Source: Gloeocapsopsis sp. IPPAS B-1203 (lineage in GTDB: Bacteria; Cyanobacteriota; Cyanobacteriia; Cyanobacteriales; Chroococcidiopsidaceae). From it: a stretch of 64,000 nucleotides of DNA. The translations under genes and the position numbers were made by a program. Positions 18,931 through 28,228 of the stretch are shown here, piece after piece. The stretch spans positions 372,001 through 436,000 of the forward strand of contig NZ_PEIG01000002.1 of NCBI RefSeq assembly GCF_002749975.1, written 5' to 3'. How positions within the stretch are numbered: position 1 is the first letter of the stretch; each line of letters begins with the position of its first letter. The notes under the pieces were generated by a model. The model made no database searches, was not told the origin of the DNA, and saw only the letters and a list, made by a program, of their open reading frames with translations.

Positions 18931-19689
18931 ATGAGCAAATTTGAGGAAGTAAAACTTCTGAAAACAAAATTTCACAAGCTTAATGTTTGTCAATTGATAG
19001 ATTATATAGTACAAGCCGCGCAAATTGACCAAAAAGTGATAGTAAGTAATGTGAATGTAAAAGCAATAAATCTTGCTTATGAGTTAGATTGGTATAGAGA
19101 CTTTATTAATAATTCAGATTTAGTATTTTGTGATGGATTTGGTGTTTTGTTAGGGGCAAAATTGCTAGGCTACGACGTAGAATCTACGTATCGTATGACA
19201 TGTCCTGACTATATAGAAAACTTAGGATTAGCTTGCGAGCAACACAATGTATCCTTGTTTTTACTTGCTGGTAAACCTGGTGTAGTTGAAAAAGCGATCG
19301 CTCAGATGAGTGCTGTTGCACCTAAATTACAAGTGCAAGGACATCACGGCTACTTTAAAAAATCGGGTGATGAAAATGAGCGTGTTATTCACACAATCAA
19401 CGCATTCAATCCAGGAGTTCTTTATGTCGGCTTTGGTATGCCCTTACAGGAGCATTGGATCTTGCATAATATAGAACGCCTAAATGCTCGTGTTTTCTTG
19501 CCTTTAGGTGCTTGTCTAGATTTTTATACTGGCACTGTATATCGCGGTCCAGAGTGGATGACTGACCGTGGATTAGAATGGTTAACACGCTTAGCCACTG
19601 AGCCAAACCGTTTGTGGGAACGCTATATCATTGGTAATCCATTATTCTTTTATCGTGTTTTCAGAGAGCGGATGAGTAAGAATAAATAG
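18931..19689 (+). CDS. WecG/TagA/CpsF-family glycosyltransferase (GT26)
   Basis: This enzyme transfers an N-acetyl-mannosamine(uronate)-type sugar to a lipid-linked acceptor in exopolysaccharide or envelope glycan synthesis. Family features are VNVKAINLAYE, the catalytic-aspartate segment DLVFCDGFGV, the RMTCPDYI motif, GKPGVVEKA, VGFGMPLQEHWI, and GACLDFYTGTVYRGPEWM followed by the C-terminal GLEWLTRLATEPNRLWERYI membrane-binding appendage. At 252 aa it is full length. No other polysaccharide gene is adjacent. Confidence 0.9.
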   Translation: MSKFEEVKLLKTKFHKLNVCQLIDYIVQAAQIDQKVIVSNVNVKAINLAYELDWYRDFINNSDLVFCDGFGVLLGAKLLGYDVESTYRMTCPDYIENLGLACEQHNVSLFLLAGKPGVVEKAIAQMSAVAPKLQVQGHHGYFKKSGDENERVIHTINAFNPGVLYVGFGMPLQEHWILHNIERLNARVFLPLGACLDFYTGTVYRGPEWMTDRGLEWLTRLATEPNRLWERYIIGNPLFFYRVFRERMSKNK

Positions 19690-19810
19690 AGCGGTAGACA
19701 CCTCAATAGATCTATCTTCTTGGAGAGGTTTGCTATTGCAGAATCATAGAAGATGATCAGTATTAGAATCTCTCTGAAATTTTCAGTCACAAATTCAGGA
19801 GAATGTATTT

Positions 19811-20200
19811 ATGACTGCAGCTTTTTTTACTCTGCTTGCTACTGCTCTGAGCTTACTAGTTGTTGATATTGTTGTTCCAGGGATTGATATTGCAACATTT
19901 CCTGCTGCTTTAATAGCTGCTTTTGCAATTGGATTAACTAATTCTTCTGTTAAACCAGCGCTTACTAAGTTAGCTTTGCCACTTAATTACGTTACTTTGG
20001 GCTTGTCTTCAGTAGTGGTTAACGGCTTGTGCTTTTGGTTGGCAGCATTATTTGTACCAGGATTTGCAGTATACAGCATTGTAGGGGCACTTTTGGGACC
20101 AGTAATTTTATCTTTCGTAAACACATTTTTGAGCAAGTACTTTGCTGAAAGAAATTTAGGAATTACTACAACTCAGACAAACACAGAAATCAAGTCATAG
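19811..20200 (+). CDS. Phage-holin-like four-helix membrane protein (DUF/phage_holin_4_2)
   Basis: The 129 aa form four predicted membrane helices (AFFTLLATALSLLVVDIVV; AALIAAFAIGLTN; VVVNGLCFWLAALFV; IVGALLGPVILSFVNTFL), with SSVKPALTKLALPLNYVTLGL between helices two and three. This pattern matches the phage holin superfamily IV/YvlD-type proteins, which are mostly chromosomal membrane proteins and not phage genes. No phage gene is nearby. A GGAG ribosome-binding site precedes the ATG. Confidence 0.75.
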   Translation: MTAAFFTLLATALSLLVVDIVVPGIDIATFPAALIAAFAIGLTNSSVKPALTKLALPLNYVTLGLSSVVVNGLCFWLAALFVPGFAVYSIVGALLGPVILSFVNTFLSKYFAERNLGITTTQTNTEIKS

Positions 20201-20432
20201 TTTTGTGCGATAGTTAGACGGCTAATTCTACCTCTGAGGTATATATAAGTAGTAATAAAGATATCTCAGGAGAATAGCCGTTATCTGACATTTTTTTTGA
20301 ATTGATTTCAATCTAATAAAAATAGAAGTTGAGTATCTATCCAAGTGGTAATAATTCCGGAGGTGGAGGCAAGCAAAATATAAATGCAAGACAATGATAA
20401 AAGGTAGTTCAGTGTAAAGTAAGAGTAACAAC

Positions 20433-20618
20433 ATGAAATTACTACGAATAGCTACTGGTATCCTTCTACCTCCTTTGGGCGTGTTTTTAACAGAAGGTAT
20501 TAGCACAGCTTTCTTGATCAACATTGTGTTAACACTTCTAGGCTGGCTTCCTGGAAGTATTCATGCCGTTTGGATTATTGTCAAGCATGAAGAAAGAGTC
20601 AATAAGCAAGTGTATTAG
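20433..20618 (+). CDS. YqaE/Pmp3-family small membrane protein
   Basis: The protein is 61 aa. Two membrane helices carry the family signature ILLPPLGVFLTEG in the first and INIVLTLLGWLPGSIHAVWII in the second. Pmp3/YqaE proteins are small hydrophobic stress-linked proteins affecting membrane potential in yeast; bacterial roles are unclear. The gene reads towards the terminator shared with the coiled-coil gene on the other strand. Confidence 0.88.
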   Translation: MKLLRIATGILLPPLGVFLTEGISTAFLINIVLTLLGWLPGSIHAVWIIVKHEERVNKQVY

Positions 20619-20630
20619 CTTAACTAAAAC

Positions 20631-21503
20631 TTAGAAAACTGGGTGTATTATTAATAATCTTGTTTTCAAAGGTAATAAAACCGTACTTAAAGTTAAAGTA
20701 CGGTTATTTTGTGGACACTTCAAGCATTTATGTTGAAGGTGGCTTTTATCACGCAAAAGTTCATTTGCTGTATGCAGCAACTCTCTAAGGACATTTTTAA
20801 TTTGTCTTTCTTTTTTCGCGATCGCAACACCAGCATCTCCTAGTTTTTCTTCTAGTTGCGATCGCTTTTGTTCAACTTGTTCAGCCATAGGTTCAGCTTG
20901 AGCGCGTGTTTTGCTATACCAAGTTTTAGCTTCATCTAAGTACTCTTTGACTTCTTCGTATCTTCCTCCGTAACGTGCAGCTAGGTTAGCGCGTAAAATT
21001 GCCGCTTGAGCTTGGAGTTGAGCATAACGCTTTTGAAGTATCGCAGCTTCCTCGCTATTTTTCACTGTATTGACTGCAGATTCTATTGCTACTTTAATGT
21101 TAGGCGCAGTTTCTTTTCCAGTATCTTCAATATCTCCTAGGAGTCTTTCAATTTCCTGTTGCAGTTCTTCTTCTTCAGAATCAAGTTTTGCTTGTAATTC
21201 TTTAACTTCAGCATGAGTCTTGGCGTTTTCTTTGCGTCGTAAGCTCGTGACACCATCAATTGCACCTTCAATTGATGCTGTAATTTCTTCTTTGAGATCT
21301 CCTCCTTGTTGCTGAATGTTTTCAACGACAGCTGAGACAGCATCTTTGACAAGCGAACGAATTTCGTTTGAGCCTGATTTAAATTCACCTGTTACTTGGG
21401 AAACAGCGTTTTGAACAATCTCGCGAATTCGAGATGCTCTGAGTTGACCTGTTTCTTTAGCTTGTTTGAGGTCAGTTGTAATTAGTTCTTTGATGTTTGA
21501 CAT
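20631..21503 (-). CDS. Long coiled-coil / LEA-like hypothetical protein with odd C-terminal tail
   Basis: The 290 aa are highly charged and helical. The N-terminal 100 residues repeat amphipathic helices (IREIVQNAVSQVTGEF, VKDAVSAVVENIQQQGGDL), then a Glu/Lys-rich coiled coil (residues about 95-125) and VEQKRSQLEEKLGDAGVAIA. There is no membrane segment. The last 35 residues are unlike the rest (cysteines, leucines, no heptads) and are encoded across a stem-loop, so the natural stop may have been lost by a frameshift near NELLRDK. It has been called similar to LEA-type or histidine-kinase-like proteins; I cannot confirm either. Confidence 0.55.
   Translation of the reverse strand: MSNIKELITTDLKQAKETGQLRASRIREIVQNAVSQVTGEFKSGSNEIRSLVKDAVSAVVENIQQQGGDLKEEITASIEGAIDGVTSLRRKENAKTHAEVKELQAKLDSEEEELQQEIERLLGDIEDTGKETAPNIKVAIESAVNTVKNSEEAAILQKRYAQLQAQAAILRANLAARYGGRYEEVKEYLDEAKTWYSKTRAQAEPMAEQVEQKRSQLEEKLGDAGVAIAKKERQIKNVLRELLHTANELLRDKSHLQHKCLKCPQNNRTLTLSTVLLPLKTRLLIIHPVF
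20679..20705. terminator. Hairpin at convergent gene ends
   Basis: A perfect 10-bp stem AACCGTACTT / AAGTACGGTT has a 7-nt loop, with T-rich flanks on both strands (ATTTTG on plus, TTATTA on minus). It resembles a bidirectional terminator but lies inside the predicted tail of the minus-strand gene. Confidence 0.6.
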
Positions 21504-21654
21504 GATTAACTCCTGGTAGAATCATGTTTTTATACCAGGTTTTATCTGATTGATAATCAGTGTTAGCTTGACCGTGGCACTGTCTTTATCATGACTTAGA
21601 GATTTCTTGTGCAGGTACTTCCTTTAGATATAAAAGCTTATTAGCATTAGCAAC

Positions 21655-23274
21655 TTAAGTTGTTCCGTTCCAAATAATAGGACCACAAGCATCTAATTCC
21701 CAAGTATGGTTATTAGAATTGTGCCGAGTTTCTTCATCTAAGATTTTCACAACTTTGTTATAAATCTCCTCAGCTTGTTGTGGAGAATCACCAATGCTAG
21801 TTAAGCCTAGTTTGCCAAACTCTGAAAGGCATCCCATCAGATGAAATACTGTACCTGTTTCAGTTCCGGTATCAAAATGTAGCCGATGATAAGCAATAAT
21901 ATCCATCAAATCGCTAGGAAGTAAACCACGATAGCGTTCTTTTTGTAAATTATCGGTGGCGATGTAGTATTTAGGACGACCATGAGGACTATAAAACATT
22001 CCTGTTGCGGGGTCATAGCGTCCATTAGTGAGGAGTTTTAGAGTCATAAAAGGATGAGTTGTCCCACCTTTACGCAGATTAATTTCAATTGCTTGTAAGT
22101 CCCAGTGATGTCCACCGTGATGATTTGGTTGTTGTACAGCAATAAAATCAACGCCGAACCGCTCTAAAGCACCTTTCTCAGCTAGTTTCTTCCCGACTTT
22201 AATACCTAATTCCTGCAAGCGCATCCGGTAAGCTTCATCGGCGGGGAAGCGACAGCCAAGATAGATTTGACCATCAGGACCTCCTAAGATTTGGTCATGA
22301 GTTGATAGAATTTCAACTTCACCACTAGGAGTGATTCGACCTTGAACGCTAGGCGATCGCTTAACTTCTCCTTCAATGAATTCCTCAACAATTGCTCCGA
22401 GTTCAGGAATTCGGGTGGAAAAATTTGCCCAGTTTTCAGATGTCGCTTGAAAACTCATGGTACTGAAGTGCTCAGTGATTGAGTCGATTCGCTGTTCGGA
22501 TGTAGCGTTTCCTGGTGCTAAGTGCTGTAGTGGTCTTAAGTCAAGTAAAGCATTAGCTTCACCAGAAATTCCTTCGTTCAGTTTAACAACTAACCTTTTG
22601 ATTTCCGGTTTACGTTCCCAAAGATTGACAGCTTCTGCGGCTAACTCTGACACACTCCACACGCTACCACTACCATCAGGATGAGGTACTCCACTTTCGG
22701 CAAAAATTTGCCGACTTCCACTTTTTGTTCCCCAAATAGATAGTTGTGGATCGCAAGCATACAATGGTACTCCTACACGCGCGGACAACTCACTTTCTAA
22801 AAAAGAAGAGTTGTAGCAGATCATATAAGCATTTTTGAGATCAATTGCTTGGCGTATTCGTTGAATTAGGCGCGGGCGTTCGAGAATTTTTTGTGTCAGT
22901 GGTTTAAGTGATGAATCGTAGGTAGAAAGTAATAGTAGCCGATCGCGGGCGTGGGAGAATGGAATTCCTGGTAAAAGCTGTAAATAGTAATCAATGACAC
23001 TCGGGTGAATCGGTTGCGACGTGACGTAGATTAGGCGAGTGCGGGGGTTTTGCAGGCGAATTAAAGAGAACAGCAAACGCTCTTCATAGTGATGACAGCC
23101 TGGAATTTTTAATAGTTCGCGTTGGTCTACACTCAAAGAAGGAATGACCAAAATATCTGCATCACTCTGGTCAAATAACTCTATTGTCGGCCAGCGATCG
23201 CGTAACTGAGATTGTAGCTGTCTAAATACTTCGATATGCTGTGTTTCTATTAATGAAGGATCTAACGTTTGCAT
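21655..23274 (-). CDS. PGM1-related ATP-grasp carboxylate-amine ligase
   Basis: The 539 aa resemble peptide ligase PGM1-type proteins, which join amino acids or peptides with ATP. The N-terminal segment (DILVIPSLSVDQREL to VTSQPIHPSVIDYYL) is the family's conserved preATP-grasp region. The ATP-grasp part shows RLVVKLNEGISGEAN, EEFIEGEVKRSPSVQ, then AIEINLRKGGTTHPF, with the acidic and Asn metal ligands of the fold. The C-terminal region PKYYIATDNLQ to FDTGTETGTVFHLMGCLSEFGKLG fits the associated C-terminal domain. Substrates are unknown; no peptide cluster surrounds it. Confidence 0.75.
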   Translation of the reverse strand: MQTLDPSLIETQHIEVFRQLQSQLRDRWPTIELFDQSDADILVIPSLSVDQRELLKIPGCHHYEERLLFSLIRLQNPRTRLIYVTSQPIHPSVIDYYLQLLPGIPFSHARDRLLLLSTYDSSLKPLTQKILERPRLIQRIRQAIDLKNAYMICYNSSFLESELSARVGVPLYACDPQLSIWGTKSGSRQIFAESGVPHPDGSGSVWSVSELAAEAVNLWERKPEIKRLVVKLNEGISGEANALLDLRPLQHLAPGNATSEQRIDSITEHFSTMSFQATSENWANFSTRIPELGAIVEEFIEGEVKRSPSVQGRITPSGEVEILSTHDQILGGPDGQIYLGCRFPADEAYRMRLQELGIKVGKKLAEKGALERFGVDFIAVQQPNHHGGHHWDLQAIEINLRKGGTTHPFMTLKLLTNGRYDPATGMFYSPHGRPKYYIATDNLQKERYRGLLPSDLMDIIAYHRLHFDTGTETGTVFHLMGCLSEFGKLGLTSIGDSPQQAEEIYNKVVKILDEETRHNSNNHTWELDACGPIIWNGTT

Positions 23275-23761
23275 CGCCCCAGCCCACAGATTTTAACTAC
23301 AGCAATCTTACTCTGGTTAGTATTGTGTACAACATACTTCTTAAGAAACAGTAAGGTTAATAACATCATCACTCAAACTCAGTAGCTAGGCATAATTTCA
23401 CTTACTCTATTTCTCAACAAGTGACTACAAATCTACATTTTTTTGAATGAAAATCAATGTGAATTAATTCTATGTCTTAAGAATGAGCATTTTAAATTTT
23501 GCTTTCCACCTCTAGGGCGATAAAGTCGAAGTAACTGATAGATAAGTTAGTGCTTGAAGATTAAAAGCAGTTTGCTTTCTCTCAGAAATATGTATACGGG
23601 CATTTGTCTGATAAACATTGACGTAGCTGTCTGAGTACTGAAGTAAGAGCAATACAAAAATCTTTTGCCAAGGAAAGTGAAACTTAGACCGCAAACAGTC
23701 ATCCAAGTTCTAGGTTTGAATCAACTGATTTTACTCGGTTCATTTTTTAGGATCATAATTT
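23275..23761. other. Intergenic region
   Basis: About 490 bp between divergent genes (PGM1-like and SDR). AT-rich; no credible frame or strong hairpin. It presumably holds two promoters. Confidence 0.35.
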
Positions 23762-24619
23762 ATGCCAGAACAGTCATTGCAACCGCCACAAGAGCAAGAC
23801 CAACAACCAGGTCTAGAGTCGGAAATGACACCAAAACCAAAGGCTGACGACCCACAACATCAAGGTAGTGGTAAGTTGTTAGGCAAAGTCGCTGTCATTA
23901 CAGGTGGAGACAGTGGTATCGGACGTGCAGTTGCGATCGCTTTTGCTAAAGAAGGTGCTGATATCGCGATTATGTACCTGAACGAACATGATGATGCGAA
24001 AGAAACAAAACGCCTTGTTGAAGAGAAGGGGCGTCGTGCGATCGCGATCGCGGGTGATATTGGTGATGAGAAGTTCTGTCAGCAAGCTATAGAACAAGCT
24101 GTACAAGAATTTGGCAGACTTGACATTTTAGTCAACAACGCTGCTGAACAGCATCCGCAAGAAAGTATTGAGGATATTACTGCACAACAGTTGGAACGGA
24201 CATTTCGCACTAATATTTTCTCAATGTTTTACTTGACTAAAGCAGCATTAAAGCACCTGAAAGAAGGTAGTACCATCATTAATACAACCTCTGTCACTGC
24301 ATATCAGGGTAACAAACAGTTACTTGATTACTCATCAACAAAAGGTGCCATTGTTGCTTTTACGCGATCGCTTTCAGAAAGCTTGGTCAAAAAAGGAATT
24401 CGCGTCAATGCTGTAGCGCCAGGTCCAATTTGGACTCCTCTTATTCCTGCTACTTTTCCAGAAGATAAAGTTGCAAACTTTGGCAAACAAGTTCCTATGC
24501 AACGTGCTGGTCAACCAGAAGAAGTCGCTTCCTGCTACGTATTTCTGGCTGCTAATGACTCATCATATATTTCTGGACAAGTGCTACACCCAAATGGTGG
24601 TACAATCGTTAACGGTTAA
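23762..24619 (+). CDS. SDR-family oxidoreductase (YhdF/YghA-like)
   Basis: The protein is 285 aa. A hydrophilic 35-residue N-terminal extension rich in Gln/Pro precedes GKVAVITGGDSGIGRAVAI, the NAD(P) fold. NNAAEQHP, the Ser strand INTTSVTAY, catalytic YSSTK and VAPGPIWTPLIP follow. The extended N-terminus and the EQHPQESIEDIT region match the general-stress SDR group (Bacillus YhdF, E. coli YghA). The substrate is unknown. It is followed by its own terminator. Confidence 0.88.
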   Translation: MPEQSLQPPQEQDQQPGLESEMTPKPKADDPQHQGSGKLLGKVAVITGGDSGIGRAVAIAFAKEGADIAIMYLNEHDDAKETKRLVEEKGRRAIAIAGDIGDEKFCQQAIEQAVQEFGRLDILVNNAAEQHPQESIEDITAQQLERTFRTNIFSMFYLTKAALKHLKEGSTIINTTSVTAYQGNKQLLDYSSTKGAIVAFTRSLSESLVKKGIRVNAVAPGPIWTPLIPATFPEDKVANFGKQVPMQRAGQPEEVASCYVFLAANDSSYISGQVLHPNGGTIVNG

Positions 24620-24645
24620 TCAGATTTGACAGTGATATGATGGTA

Positions 24646-24668
24646 GTCCGCAATAGCGGGCTTTTTTA
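24646..24668 (+). terminator. Terminator of the SDR gene
   Basis: Stem GTCCGC / GCGGGC (one G-T pair) with an AATA loop, directly followed by TTTTTTATT. Confidence 0.75.
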
Positions 24669-24687
24669 TTCCTCTTTAAACTAATAG

Positions 24688-25116
24688 TTATCTCAAAAAA
24701 TCTTGCCTTTCAACAAGTTCATGAGAAAGTTGTTGTCGTTCTATATTGGTTAAACACTTGCTAGCTTCTAATAAAATATCTGCTTTTTCTTGTCTGTAAG
24801 ACTTGACTAAATTGTGTATGTCAGAGGCCTTTTGCGTAAATTCTTTTGAAGCAGGGCTTAATAACTCAAGCTCCTCTAGGAACTGCTGAATTTGAGAATA
24901 TTCTTCTTCATTTATCTTGATTTGCTCGCCATTGCTTGGGTATCTTTGACGCAAAAATGGATAAAGAATTTGTTGCTCTAATTGTGCAAGTAAAGTAATT
25001 TCTTGAGTAATTTGATTGAAAAGAATATACCTCTTCTGAGGATCTGCACTACAAAGTTCTGATAGTAAATCTACTAACTTTTGATATTTTTGCTTAATTA
25101 AATCAATAATATCCAT
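24688..25116 (-). CDS. Degenerate hemerythrin-like protein
   Basis: The protein is 142 aa from the ATG at 25116 (MDIIDLIKQKYQKL). It aligns by eye with the HHE domain of the adjacent gene: QITLLAQLEQQILYPFLRQRY corresponds to VHAQAEEEVVYPAVRPYY, and LVKSYRQEKADIL to GDHIRQEESTMF. At these places the iron-binding histidines are replaced by Leu and Tyr while the Glu residues remain, so diiron binding is doubtful. An upstream TTG would add MWWVSLL, but that codon lies in the terminator hairpin of the preceding gene. Confidence 0.65.
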   Translation of the reverse strand: MDIIDLIKQKYQKLVDLLSELCSADPQKRYILFNQITQEITLLAQLEQQILYPFLRQRYPSNGEQIKINEEEYSQIQQFLEELELLSPASKEFTQKASDIHNLVKSYRQEKADILLEASKCLTNIERQQLSHELVERQDFLR

Positions 25117-25136
25117 AAAAAAATAGACCTCACTCA

Positions 25137-25167
25137 ATAAAGAAACCCACCACAATTAGTGGTGGGG
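25137..25167 (-). terminator. Terminator of the two-domain hemerythrin gene
   Basis: Read on the minus strand: CCCACCAC, a 5-nt loop, GTGGTGGG, then TTTCTTTATT. It lies 36 bp after the stop of the 25203-26240 gene. Confidence 0.75.
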
Positions 25168-25202
25168 ATTTACCCTAACTAAACTGTAAACTATTTAGTA
25201 AA

Positions 25203-26240
25203 CTAACTAGCAGCCATTTGATCTTGCAACTTACTCTTAGCTTCTTTAAATTTTGTAGCGAGTTGCTCACTTTGTTCATCACTAAAGTTGTTGCGGATCG
25301 CTGTAAACATTGTACTTTCTTCTTGGCGAATATGATCGCCTACCACATCCATGAGTTGCTTAACTTGATCCTTAAATTGAGAAGATGCAGGATCTAAAGC
25401 TTTGATTTGATCTAGCATTTTCTTCATCTCAGCTTGCTCGTCATACAATTCTTGGGTGTCATTTTCACCATAGTATGGACGAACGGCTGGATAAACAACT
25501 TCTTCTTCTGCTTGTGCATGAACCAGAAGATCCTTGTACATTTGACCGAAGTACTCTTGAATTTTTTGAGGATCGTTAGTAGCCCCAATTTCTGTATATA
25601 AAGTATTCACCTTCGCATGATCCATCCGGATAATATCCTGAATGTTCATGTCTTTTTTGTCAGAACCTTGAGTAATTACACTACCAATAACACCAGTAGC
25701 AGCTGCAGCTGCATCCTGGATTCGAGATAGTAATCCTTGGTCAGGCTCTTGTCCTGTCAATTCTCTCACACCAAGGCGTTCAAGCAGAACTTTAAATTGC
25801 TCTTGATGACCGCGATTTTCAAAGTTAACTGTGTTGATTGGACTAATTGCCGCTTGGACATCAGCACCAATCACTTGAGCTACCTTGTGAATTAGAACCC
25901 CAGTCATAAACTGCTTGTGCTTGAGAAGTTCAAACTGTGCTGCTTTTTCATAAGTGCTCAGTTCAGAACCTTGCATTAGCTTCTTGACAGTCTCTACAAA
26001 CTGCTGTGTTGTTTGCTTTGGTTCTCCTTTGACACCATATTGAATGTATGCTGTTTCAATGACGCCAAGGTTCTTTTGGTCAGACTCAAGCATACTCTGG
26101 AGGTCTTTTTTACCCTCCTCGTCATTGACTTCAGACAACAACTGCTGCTCGCTAAAAATCAATAGTTCTTGAATGGCTTTTAAATCTGCCATTTTACTAC
26201 CAAGTGCAGAGCGCTTTGTATCATCTAATGTTACAGGCAT
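25203..26240 (-). CDS. Two-domain protein: ferritin-like helical module plus hemerythrin HHE domain
   Basis: The 345 aa begin with an all-helical module (residues about 1-190, TLDDTKRSALGSKMADLKAI to EPDQGLLSRIQDAA) that is duplicated as a stand-alone protein at 26625-27194. The second half (about 200-340) is a hemerythrin-type HHE domain with His in IRMDHAKV, His and Glu in LLVHAQAEEEVVYP and His and Glu in GDHIRQEEST. The third-helix His of typical domains appears replaced (YDEQAEMKKM). It probably binds iron or oxygen, or helps in redox stress; the role is unproven. A GAGG ribosome-binding site precedes the ATG. Confidence 0.75.
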   Translation of the reverse strand: MPVTLDDTKRSALGSKMADLKAIQELLIFSEQQLLSEVNDEEGKKDLQSMLESDQKNLGVIETAYIQYGVKGEPKQTTQQFVETVKKLMQGSELSTYEKAAQFELLKHKQFMTGVLIHKVAQVIGADVQAAISPINTVNFENRGHQEQFKVLLERLGVRELTGQEPDQGLLSRIQDAAAAATGVIGSVITQGSDKKDMNIQDIIRMDHAKVNTLYTEIGATNDPQKIQEYFGQMYKDLLVHAQAEEEVVYPAVRPYYGENDTQELYDEQAEMKKMLDQIKALDPASSQFKDQVKQLMDVVGDHIRQEESTMFTAIRNNFSDEQSEQLATKFKEAKSKLQDQMAAS

Positions 26241-26624
26241 TTGTATCTTTCCTCTCTTTTAGCCAGCGTTCTTAACTTAGAATATATCTAGGCTACTCTG
26301 GGTAGTTCCTCTTTCTTATGACTGATTAACTCTCGTAGTTTGATAGAGAATAACTGTTGAAGTTATTTACAAATAAAAAGCCTGTATCTTTAAAACTTTC
26401 CGGTTAAAAAATACGGAACAATTAAAGATAAAGGCTATATTTTGAATTTAGGTATTTAAGCTATTTTTAGCTAAAAACCTATCTTTAGATCAATGTCAAA
26501 AGCTTTGATTTCAAGTATTCACCCTAGCGATAGATGTCTTTTTTTAATTCAAAACACCATTCATGTATACAAAAATGCTTTCTTGGAATTCTAGAGTTGC
26601 ACTTTAACCTACTATACAGCTCTC
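26241..26624. other. Intergenic region
   Basis: About 380 bp between two paralogous genes on the same strand. AT-rich, with no gene, strong hairpin or repeat noticed. Confidence 0.35.
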
Positions 26625-27194
26625 TCAGCTAGCTGCGCTACCAAATACCCCTCTTAAAGCGGAAACAGCATCTTGAACTCTTCCCCAAACACCTTGGTCA
26701 GGATCTTTTCCTACAAGTTCGCGGGTACTCAAAATTTCTAAAACACCTTTGAGTTGTTCTTGATGCGCTCTATTTTCAAAATTGACTTGATTGAGAGGTC
26801 CGATCGCTTCTTCTAAATCTTCTCCCACAACTTGAGCTGCTTTATGAACTAAAAGACCAGTCATCGCTTGCTGGTGTTTTAACTTTTCATGCTCGAATAC
26901 TTTCTCATATGGCGATAATTCGTCACCTGTCATAAGGTTTTGCACAGTCTCAACCAGCTTGTGAACTTTTTCTGGTGCCTCAGCCGAAACACCGAGTTTA
27001 GATATACTATCTTCGATAACCTGAAGATTCTTTTGATCGTCCCTCAGCATATCCTGTAGGCGATCGCGAATATCTGTATCACCAATAGCACTTAATGTTT
27101 GCTCGTTGCTAATGACTAGATTTTGGATTGCTTTCAAAGTAGCTAATCTGCTAGCGATCGCTTGGCGCTGTGTTTCATCAAGCGTAGTTGCCAT
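26625..27194 (-). CDS. Stand-alone paralogue of the hemerythrin-associated helical module
   Basis: The 189 aa align end to end with the N-terminal half of the 25203-26240 protein: TLDETQRQAIASRLATLKAI, LKHQQAMTGLLVHKAAQVVG, LNQVNFENRAHQEQLK and KDPDQGVWGRVQDAVSALRGVFGS all have counterparts. The hemerythrin domain is absent. The His-Glu pairs in HEKLKHQQ and NRAHQEQ resemble four-helix ferritin-like metal sites. It probably arose by duplication and loss (or gain) of the HHE domain. Function unknown. Confidence 0.7.
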   Translation of the reverse strand: MATTLDETQRQAIASRLATLKAIQNLVISNEQTLSAIGDTDIRDRLQDMLRDDQKNLQVIEDSISKLGVSAEAPEKVHKLVETVQNLMTGDELSPYEKVFEHEKLKHQQAMTGLLVHKAAQVVGEDLEEAIGPLNQVNFENRAHQEQLKGVLEILSTRELVGKDPDQGVWGRVQDAVSALRGVFGSAAS

Positions 27195-27460
27195 ACTATT
27201 ACTTCTCCTATGACTCTGCTATAAACGAGAATAATTTTCAATAACGAGCTTTGCATAATACAATTTGGTAATTCATCCCTCTTATGAGTGATTAAACACG
27301 AGCAAAACTTAAAATCTTAAGATAACTGTGTACACAAAGTTGCATCAACCAATACAAAGAGAATTAAACTGTACTCCACCAGTTGACAGATACAAGGGTA
27401 GAGGCAAATCGCTAGATTGGCAAAAGAAATAGACTTACGTTCAAAGGAAAATAGCGGTTA

Positions 27461-28201
27461 ATGTTTGACCAACCTGGAATGGGAGAAGAAGCACTTAACA
27501 AAGTAGCCGAGATTGGGTTAGCGAGCCAGCTTGACGAAGTGGAAAACTTAGACGTAGATATTAAAACCGATCCACTAAAGCTTATTCAAGGAGAAGTTGA
27601 CTCCGTCACCATTGATGGCGATGGCTTGGTAATGCAAGGCGATCTCCGAGTAGAAGAACTTGATATGCAAATGAGTAGCGTTGCTATCAATCCACTGAGT
27701 GTTGCTCTTGGTAAAATTGAACTCACTAAGCCGACAGAAGCTAGTGTTCGTGCTGTTTTGACAGAAGCAGATATCAACCGCGCATTCAATTCAAGTTATG
27801 TGCGCCAACAATTACAACAGCAGCAAATCCATGTGGATGGACAACCTGTAACTGTTGATGCTCAACAGGTAGATTTTCGCCTACCAGGAGGAGGTAAAGT
27901 AGTACTAAATGCCAGCATCATGCTGCAAGAAACAGGAGAAACGCATCAAGTTGCTTTTTCAGCTGTACCATGTGTCAGCACCAGCGGACAAACAGTCTCC
28001 TTAGATAATGTCGAATATGGAGATACAGAGGAACTGTCACCAGAACTAACTCAAGCTTTGATAGCAGAAACGAGTGAAATCTTAAATTTAAGCAACTTTG
28101 ACTTGGAAGGAATGACGTTGAAGATTAACAATTTACAAGTAGAAGCAGGCAAAATAACTTTGCAGGCTCAAGCACGCGTAGAACAAATTCCTTCTGGTTA
28201 A
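27461..28201 (+). CDS. DUF2993 (LmeA-like) protein
   Basis: The 246 aa show the DUF2993 pattern: VENLDVDIKTDPLKLIQGEVDSVTIDGDGL, then an AVLTEADINRAFNSSYV helix and a second beta-rich half ending LEGMTLKINNLQVEAGKITLQAQARVEQ. Related proteins (mycobacterial LmeA) bind phospholipids in the cell envelope. No signal peptide is visible with the chosen ATG, so it may be cytosolic or peripheral. Confidence 0.8.
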   Translation: MFDQPGMGEEALNKVAEIGLASQLDEVENLDVDIKTDPLKLIQGEVDSVTIDGDGLVMQGDLRVEELDMQMSSVAINPLSVALGKIELTKPTEASVRAVLTEADINRAFNSSYVRQQLQQQQIHVDGQPVTVDAQQVDFRLPGGGKVVLNASIMLQETGETHQVAFSAVPCVSTSGQTVSLDNVEYGDTEELSPELTQALIAETSEILNLSNFDLEGMTLKINNLQVEAGKITLQAQARVEQIPSG

Positions 28202-28228
28202 AATTGTCAGTATAAATAAGTAACACTT

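Noticed and set aside
19811-20200. Holin-like protein as evidence of a prophage
   Set aside because: This holin superfamily is common on bacterial chromosomes and no lysin, capsid, integrase or other phage gene lies nearby.
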